A stretch of 28,567 nt of DNA from [Eubacterium] saphenum. GTDB lineage: Bacteria; Bacillota; Clostridia; Oscillospirales; Ruminococcaceae. Below are positions 24,512 through 28,567 of the stretch, in pieces; within the stretch, counting starts at the first letter, position 1, and every line of letters begins with the position of its first letter. Where the stretch lies: assembly GCA_004555635.1 (NCBI GenBank), contig SFHN01000001.1, positions 1 through 28,567 on the forward strand. Direction: 5' to 3'. Made by a program: the position numbers and the translations under genes. A model generated the notes under the pieces. It worked only from the letters and a program-made list of their open reading frames with translations, was not told where the DNA came from and made no database searches.

Positions 24512-25195
24512 TCAGTTCATATATTCCCCGCTGTATTCGAGCATAGTCACGCTCTCAACACCTGCGATTTCGTTGAAGCGGGAAACGTAGCTTACGTCGT
24601 TCTTCTTTATCTTAACCTCAATTGTAAGTTCAACGCGCTCGCCCGTCTGCGTCTTGCTCTTTAGCTTGTATTTAATGTTTCCGAGAAGCCCGTTTACGTT
24701 CATCTCCTCCGAAACGGCATAGCGCACAATCAGCAGGTAGCTCTTCTTCTCCTTCTTGAATATCGTGAGGAGTATGTAGATAACCGCAATGCAGACCGTG
24801 CCGAGTACCGCCGCCCAGTAAAGCCCCGCGCCTGCGGTTATTCCCGCGGCAATTCCCCAGAACAGGAAGCCTATGTCAAGCGGGTCTTTAACCGCCGCGC
24901 GGAAGCGCACGATAGACAGCGCGCCGACCATACCGAGCGAAAGCACGATGTTCGCGCTTATCGTAAGGATAACGAACGCCGTAACAACCGTCGTCAGCAC
25001 AATCAGTATGTTGAAGTTGTCGGAGTAAACCACCCCGCGATAGAAAAAGCGGTAAACGAGATAGACAATTAAGCCGCAAAGCGCCGCAGTAATCAGCGTT
25101 GCCACAATGTTCTCCGCGGTAAGCCCGGGAAGCGTCGCGGTGAAATCAAACCCGCTCAGCACTGATGAAACGTCGCCGAATAATTCAGAAAACAT
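24512..25195 (-). CDS. DUF4956 membrane protein, partner of the VTC-domain protein
   Basis: A 227-residue protein with membrane segments at about 28-50, 60-85, 88-105 and 112-140. The conserved core GMVGALSIVRFRAAVKDPLD is typical of DUF4956. A C-terminal cytosolic domain of about 80 residues has a ferredoxin-like pattern of two beta-alpha-beta units. Its start codon lies inside the end of the VTC gene (11-base overlap), which indicates translational coupling. DUF4956 is often found beside VTC-domain polyphosphate polymerases. A role in membrane anchoring or in moving the polymer across the membrane is plausible but unproven. Confidence 0.85.
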   Translation of the reverse strand: MFSELFGDVSSVLSGFDFTATLPGLTAENIVATLITAALCGLIVYLVYRFFYRGVVYSDNFNILIVLTTVVTAFVILTISANIVLSLGMVGALSIVRFRAAVKDPLDIGFLFWGIAAGITAGAGLYWAAVLGTVCIAVIYILLTIFKKEKKSYLLIVRYAVSEEMNVNGLLGNIKYKLKSKTQTGERVELTIEVKIKKNDVSYVSRFNEIAGVESVTMLEYSGEYMN

Positions 25196-25955
25196 AGCCT
25201 TTTACCTCCGTTGTTCTGTCACAGCAGATAATGTATTTTGAAACCGACTCGCGCACCGCAGGCAGCCCGTGCAATGCCGCTTGTATACTCTCGGGAATAT
25301 AACTGTCAAACTTCACCTCAAGTATAATTTCCTTTGGATAAATCACAGAATAAAGCGCGTTTTCGCTCAGCATATCCACCGTGTTATAGCAGGTGGAAAG
25401 CCGCTTGTCAAACGTAATGCGAACGTTGCCGAACGGATAAATCAGCGCCTCGCGGCAGTAATCAACAATTACCCTCGGGCGTAACTTGCAAAGTTTATCC
25501 GAACGGTAATATTCCCCAAATGCGTTCTCCGCGTCATCAAAGCCGCTCATAAACGAGCAGTCGCCCGATATCAGCCGCTCGTACTGCTCTTTCGTAAGGC
25601 GGTCGGAAAGCTTTGATACATACTCGCCGTCCTTGTGCTTCGCTTCAAGCTTTATCACCGACGGGTCGAGCGAGTAGGTTCGCACGCGGAACTTCCTGCG
25701 CGTTTCGACGCCGTTAAGCTTGTCGAGGTAGGCGCTGCTGTAAACGTCGTCGAAATACACGCTCGTCACGCGATATTCGCCGTTTTCGCCGTTCGGGTCG
25801 GGATAGGTCAGAGGAAGCAGCCGCGCCTTCAGTATGCGGTAGGTTCCCTCGTCAATCATAAACTTTAGCTCGTGGCGAAGCCTTCGCCCGCCATGTGTAA
25901 AATCGCGCAGCGGCGTTTGCTTGTCCGCCTTTACCGAGCGCTTCAGCTGAAGCAT
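25185..25955 (-). CDS. VTC-domain polyphosphate polymerase-like protein
   Basis: A 256-residue triphosphate-tunnel protein related to the yeast Vtc4 catalytic domain, which makes polyphosphate from ATP. Charged tunnel-type strands are visible in order: RHELKF (28-32), SVYFDD, RRKFRVRTY (86-94), IKLEAKHKDG (101-110), RPRVIVDY (159-166), VRITFDKRL (178-186), ILEVKFD with putative metal-binding E213, and SVSKY with K240. No membrane segment is visible, so it probably depends on the overlapping DUF4956 protein for membrane association. The start at 25955 follows GGTGAG and the promoter at 25998-26026. The ATG at 26048 lies upstream of that promoter and is rejected. Polymerase activity is inferred from the family, not shown. 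Confidence 0.87.
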   Translation of the reverse strand: MLQLKRSVKADKQTPLRDFTHGGRRLRHELKFMIDEGTYRILKARLLPLTYPDPNGENGEYRVTSVYFDDVYSSAYLDKLNGVETRRKFRVRTYSLDPSVIKLEAKHKDGEYVSKLSDRLTKEQYERLISGDCSFMSGFDDAENAFGEYYRSDKLCKLRPRVIVDYCREALIYPFGNVRITFDKRLSTCYNTVDMLSENALYSVIYPKEIILEVKFDSYIPESIQAALHGLPAVRESVSKYIICCDRTTEVKGYVF

Positions 25956-25997
25956 TTTCTCACCACCCCGAAATAACTTGCGCATAATCTTTATTAT

Positions 25998-26026
25998 ATA
26001 ATACCACATTTTTGAAACGATTACAA
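25998..26026 (-). promoter_or_regulatory. promoter of the VTC-DUF4956 operon
   Basis: On the - strand TTGTAA (26021-26026) and TATTAT (25998-26003) have a 17-nt spacer. A second overlapping -10 choice, TATAAT, lies a few bases downstream. Transcription near 25991 gives a leader of about 36 nt. Confidence 0.65.
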
Positions 26027-26217
26027 GAGCAGATTTTGTAATATTCACCGCCCGCTATACATATAGTATATTTTACGGCAAAACGCGCGGTTGTGCGCGC
26101 AAAAGCGCTCGCTTGCCCCGTGCCGCAGCGCAGGCGGTGATTTTACCCGAAATATGACTAAAACGGAAAAAAATCAGCGGAGTTTTTCGGTTTTTTTCCG
26201 AAAATTATAAAAACTAC

Positions 26218-26246
26218 TTGACAATCGGGGCATCATACTGTATAAT
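26218..26246 (+). promoter_or_regulatory. rpmH: consensus promoter of the rpmH-rnpA-yidD-yidC operon
   Basis: TTGACA (26218-26223) and TATAAT (26241-26246) are both perfect, with a 17-nt spacer. This is the strongest promoter in the window, as expected for a ribosomal protein operon. Transcription should begin near 26253. The 278-base gap 26049-26326 also holds a T-rich hairpin TTTTCGG/CCGAAAA (26184-26190 and 26198-26204), G/C-rich sequence at 26080-26140, and no DnaA box that I can find. Confidence 0.92.
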
Positions 26247-26263
26247 AATTTAATGTTGACGGT

Positions 26264-26306
26264 TGTGTGCGGGAAAACTGTATCCCGACACAGATTTTAT
26301 ACAGTT
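26264..26306 (+). promoter_or_regulatory. putative H-type pseudoknot in the rpmH leader
   Basis: Stem 1 pairs 26264-26274 (TGTGTGCGGGA) with 26283-26292 (TCCCGACACA), giving 10 bp with one bulged G. Seven of its eight loop bases, AACTGTA (26276-26282), pair perfectly with TACAGTT (26300-26306) downstream. Stem 2 therefore has 7 bp. The linker across stem 1 is 7 nt (GATTTTA). The fold begins about 11 nt after the predicted transcription start and ends 6 nt before the ribosome binding site AAAGGGGGG. No U-tract follows, so control of translation is more likely than attenuation. The pairing is directly visible; function is inference. Confidence 0.5.
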
Positions 26307-26326
26307 CTGATAAAGGGGGGTTCCAG

Positions 26327-26461
26327 ATGAAAAGAACATACCAGCCCAAGAAGCTTCAGAGAAAGCATGAGCACGGCTTTATGAAGAGAATGGCTACAAA
26401 GAACGGCCGCAAGGTTCTCGCTCGCCGCCGCGCAAAGGGCAGAAAAAAGCTCACATACTGA
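26327..26461 (+). CDS. rpmH: 50S ribosomal protein L34
   Basis: A 44-residue, very basic protein with the invariant L34 pattern: [18 protein letters not shown], then [20 protein letters not shown]. It is a structural protein of the large ribosomal subunit. AAAGGGGGG precedes the ATG by 6 nt. It heads the operon with rnpA 19 nt downstream, the conserved bacterial order. An upstream in-frame start at 26267 lies inside the leader structure and is rejected. Confidence 0.98.
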   Translation: MKRTYQPKKLQRKHEHGFMKRMATKNGRKVLARRRAKGRKKLTY

Positions 26462-26480
26462 TTTAACGATTGCAGGTACG

Positions 26481-26834
26481 ATGTCTGACTTTAGAAAAAG
26501 GTACGTTGTAATCAAAAACAACCGCGACTTCAGCTATCTCTTCAAAAAAGGAGAATCGGTTGTGACCTACGGCTTTGTCTGCTATATGCGTCCGCGCCGC
26601 GGAGGGTCAAACAGACTCGGCATTGTCACATGCAAAAAGGTAGGTAACGCGGTAAAGCGTAATCGGGCAAGGCGGATAATTAGAGAAGCTTTCCGCCTTA
26701 TAGACCCGGTTATAAAAGAGAAAACACAAAAGCGTTATGATTTCGTTTTCGTCGCAAGGGGGAAAACGCCGTCGCTGAAAATGCAGGCGATATACTCTCT
26801 GATGAAGAAAAATATTCTGTCAAGGCTGCCATGA
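26481..26834 (+). CDS. rnpA: ribonuclease P protein component
   Basis: The 117-residue protein subunit of RNase P, which helps the catalytic RNA bind precursor tRNA and remove its 5' leader. The hallmark RNR helix KKVGNAVKRNRARRIIREAFR lies in the middle, flanked by GIVTC and YDFVFVARG strands. Length is normal. The ribosome binding site is weak (AGGT), consistent with coupling to rpmH. Its end overlaps yidD by 4 nt (ATGA). Confidence 0.97.
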   Translation: MSDFRKRYVVIKNNRDFSYLFKKGESVVTYGFVCYMRPRRGGSNRLGIVTCKKVGNAVKRNRARRIIREAFRLIDPVIKEKTQKRYDFVFVARGKTPSLKMQAIYSLMKKNILSRLP

Positions 26835-27109
26835 AATACATTTTTTTGGGAATAATAAAGCTATACAGACTGACGCTCTCAAAGATTTTGCCGCGCTGCT
26901 GCCGCTTCTATCCAAGCTGTTCCGAATACGGTATGACCGCTATTCGGCGTTTTGGTGCGGTAAAGGGCGGCTATTTGACTATATGGAGAATTTCCCGCTG
27001 CAACCCGTTCGGGCGGGGCGGCTATGACCCTGTCCCCGAGAAATTCTCGCTGCGCCCCGAAAAGAACAATCCCCGCACGGCGGACGAGCTGTTCGGTGGG
27101 CGCGACTGA
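26831..27109 (+). CDS. yidD: membrane protein insertion efficiency factor YidD
   Basis: A 92-residue protein thought to assist YidC in inserting membrane proteins at the cytoplasmic face. The family signature is complete: CCRFYPSCSEYGMTAIRRFG, then GGYLTIWRISRCNPFGRGGYDPVP. An N-terminal amphipathic or hydrophobic helix precedes it. The start overlaps the rnpA stop (ATGA), as is usual. The tail after PVPEKF (about 20 residues, KNNPRTADELFGG) is ordinary for clostridia. Confidence 0.96.
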   Translation: MKYIFLGIIKLYRLTLSKILPRCCRFYPSCSEYGMTAIRRFGAVKGGYLTIWRISRCNPFGRGGYDPVPEKFSLRPEKNNPRTADELFGGRD

Positions 27110-27157
27110 CCGCAGAAAACACCCGCGACATACGCGTGAAATATACAAACATATACA

Positions 27158-27171
27158 TTTGCCGCGGCAAA
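27158..27171. promoter_or_regulatory. 14-bp perfect palindrome before yidC
   Basis: TTTGCCGCGGCAAA is a perfect palindrome in the 81-nt yidD-yidC spacer. An overlapping alternative hairpin, GCGGC-AAA-GCCGC, spans 27164-27176. It ends 15-20 nt before the GTG start and could affect yidC translation. No T tract follows, so it is not a terminator. Confidence 0.4.
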
Positions 27172-27190
27172 GCCGCATTCCCGAAAGGAC

Positions 27191-28567
27191 GTGGAGACAA
27201 TACAGTTTTTATACAGCTTAATCGGCACCCCTCTGGGTTATATCCTCTACTTCATCTACAATTTTATCTGTGAAAACGTCGGAATAGCTATCCTGCTGTT
27301 CACGTTTGTCATAAAGCTTGCGATGCTTCCGCTCGCGATAAAGCAGCAGAAGAACACCGCGAAATCCGCTATCTTCGCACCGAAGGTAAAGGAAATTCAG
27401 ACGAAATACAAGAACAATCAGGAAAAACAGCAGGAGGAGCTTCAGAAGCTTCAGCAGCAGGGCTACAATCCTATGGGCGGCTGCGGCAGTATGCTGCTTA
27501 CGTTCCTTATCCTGTTCGGCGTCCTCGACGTTGTGTACAAGCCGATGACGCATATCATTCACACAAGCAAGGAAAAGACCGAGTCTATGGTGCAGGAGGC
27601 GCATGACGTTGAGCTTGCCGCTATCTTCGTAAACGAAGTAACCCTGTCCGCAGAGGACGCCGCAAAGCTCAAGACCGAGGCACTCGAAAAGCACAACGGA
27701 ATTGTCCGCGACGCAGAGAAAATTCTCGCATATTATAACGAAAACTGCCTCGCAGCGGGCGATGAAGCAAAGACGATGGACGTTTTCTCCGAGGTAAGCG
27801 AACAGAGCAAGAACGTCGTAAAAACCGCCGTTAAGGACATTATGCTCAAAAGCTATGCCGAAAACGACAAGTGCACCATCTTCACAGACACCGACTTCTA
27901 CAAGCTCACCGACGACGAAAACAAGGCGATGAACGCGATTGAAAGCGCCGAGGAAAGAGCCGCATACAAGGCGGAGCACTCCCTCAGCGACGGCACAAGA
28001 GCCGCGCTCAACACGCTCCAGAGCCACTTCGGTTCCTACAAGACCACGGCGGTTGACACCGTTTCGTTTGTCGCTACGCAGGCGCTTCAGAGAGAGCTTT
28101 ATGCGCTCGAAAGCTTCGGCACCGTTGTCGAAAAGGATGACGTTGTGCTTTACAAATACAAGGACGCATTCGACAAGCGAGTTGTCGGCGACGAGCTTAA
28201 CGAGGAAATTTCAAGGCTTTACGATAACCTTAACTTTGTCGGAATACCGCTCGGTCAGGTTCCGTGGGAGCATATGGGCTTCCCGATGATACTCGTGCCT
28301 ATCGTTTCGTTCCTTATGGCGCTTATCCAGACGTTTATCTCCAACAAGTATATGGAGATGAACAACCCCGAAGCCGCGTCCACAATGGGTACAATGAAAA
28401 TCACGATGTACATTATGCCCGTGTTCTCGCTCGTACTCGCGTTCACTATCCCCGCAGGAGCAGGCTTCTACTGGACAATAAGCTACGCATACGGCATTAT
28501 CCAGACAGTTATTCTCAACAAGCTGTACAGCCCCGAAAAGCTCCGTGCGCAGGCTGAGGCGGAATAT
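27191..28567 (+). CDS. yidC: membrane protein insertase YidC/Oxa1/SpoIIIJ (3' end beyond window)
   Basis: An open frame of 459 codons runs to the window edge without a stop. YidC inserts and folds membrane proteins. The N-terminus IGTPLGYILYFIYNF is the usual first helix of Firmicute YidC. The next helix, GIAILLFTFVIKLAMLPL, carries the charged groove residue as lysine. A cytosolic helical hairpin rich in Gln/Lys leads to YNPMGGCGSMLLTFLILFGVLDVVYKP. About 230 residues (118-348) then precede the third conserved helix region GIPLGQ...PMILVPIVSFLMALIQTF, far more than usual. The last helices are TMYIMPVFSLVLAFTIPAGAGFYW. GTG at 27191 is the only plausible start, but AAAGGA is just 1 nt from it. 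Confidence 0.93.
   Translation, partial: METIQFLYSLIGTPLGYILYFIYNFICENVGIAILLFTFVIKLAMLPLAIKQQKNTAKSAIFAPKVKEIQTKYKNNQEKQQEELQKLQQQGYNPMGGCGSMLLTFLILFGVLDVVYKPMTHIIHTSKEKTESMVQEAHDVELAAIFVNEVTLSAEDAAKLKTEALEKHNGIVRDAEKILAYYNENCLAAGDEAKTMDVFSEVSEQSKNVVKTAVKDIMLKSYAENDKCTIFTDTDFYKLTDDENKAMNAIESAEERAAYKAEHSLSDGTRAALNTLQSHFGSYKTTAVDTVSFVATQALQRELYALESFGTVVEKDDVVLYKYKDAFDKRVVGDELNEEISRLYDNLNFVGIPLGQVPWEHMGFPMILVPIVSFLMALIQTFISNKYMEMNNPEAASTMGTMKITMYIMPVFSLVLAFTIPAGAGFYWTISYAYGIIQTVILNKLYSPEKLRAQAEAEY

Noticed and set aside
26049..26326. Replication origin next to rpmH
   Set aside because: The sequence is partly A/T-rich, but I find no DnaA-box-like TTATCCACA motifs and no dnaA gene. The A/T-rich part is explained by the rpmH promoter.
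1..28567. CRISPR array, insertion sequence, prophage, tRNA or rRNA genes
   Set aside because: I saw no regularly spaced direct repeats outside the coding repeats at 3313-3770, no transposase or integrase motifs, and no cloverleaf or rRNA sequence. The window reads as core and lineage-specific chromosomal genes.

Overview
The window looks like a chromosomal segment of a Gram-positive anaerobe of the Bacillota, class Clostridia, probably an Oscillospirales/Ruminococcaceae-like gut lineage. This rests on strong AGGAGG-type ribosome binding sites, three lipobox lipoproteins, PrsA foldases, a type III pantothenate kinase, an ECF S-component, the rpmH-rnpA-yidD-yidC block, and clostridial-type EAL/PAS signalling proteins. 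The taxon is an inference from gene style; no rRNA is present.

Left part (1-2680, + strand): the tail of an unidentified gene, a NapH-like membrane polyferredoxin, a small zinc-ribbon protein of the TerY-C type, and an atypical Ser/Thr kinase whose start overlaps the TerY-C stop. This resembles the edge of a tellurium-resistance-like (Ter/TerY-P) phosphorylation cluster; the rest would lie left of the window. A bidirectional hairpin terminator at 2648-2677 closes it.

2686-10599 (- strand): a tightly packed six-gene run transcribed as glmU, two tandem PrsA-like foldase lipoproteins, nicotinamidase, nicotinate phosphoribosyltransferase, and a 638-residue protein with acidic Pro/Glu tandem repeats. 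It joins peptidoglycan precursor synthesis, exported-protein folding and NAD salvage.

10657-14631: a bPH2-type membrane protein, an Orn/Lys/Arg decarboxylase-family PLP enzyme (convergent, 1 nt apart), and an orphan BMP-family binding lipoprotein.

14636-22823: two large c-di-GMP phosphodiesterase-type proteins on the - strand. One is cytosolic with PAS, GAF-like and degenerate GGDEF domains; the other is exported with two periplasmic-binding-protein-like domains. Both have intact EAL catalytic motifs and both start at TTG behind strong Shine-Dalgarno sites. A GH13 glycosidase is transcribed divergently from the second.

22862-26026 (- strand): an ECF S-component beside coaX, then a VTC-type polyphosphate polymerase overlapping a DUF4956 membrane protein.

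26218-28567 (+ strand): a consensus promoter, an rpmH leader that can fold as an H-type pseudoknot, then rpmH, rnpA, yidD and a yidC truncated by the window edge. That yidC carries a large insertion between its second and third membrane segments. dnaA and recognisable DnaA boxes are absent from the usual place next to rpmH.

The best candidates for something new are the rpmH pseudoknot leader, the VTC-DUF4956 pair, the Ter-like kinase/polyferredoxin edge, and the repeat protein at the end of the NAD-salvage operon.
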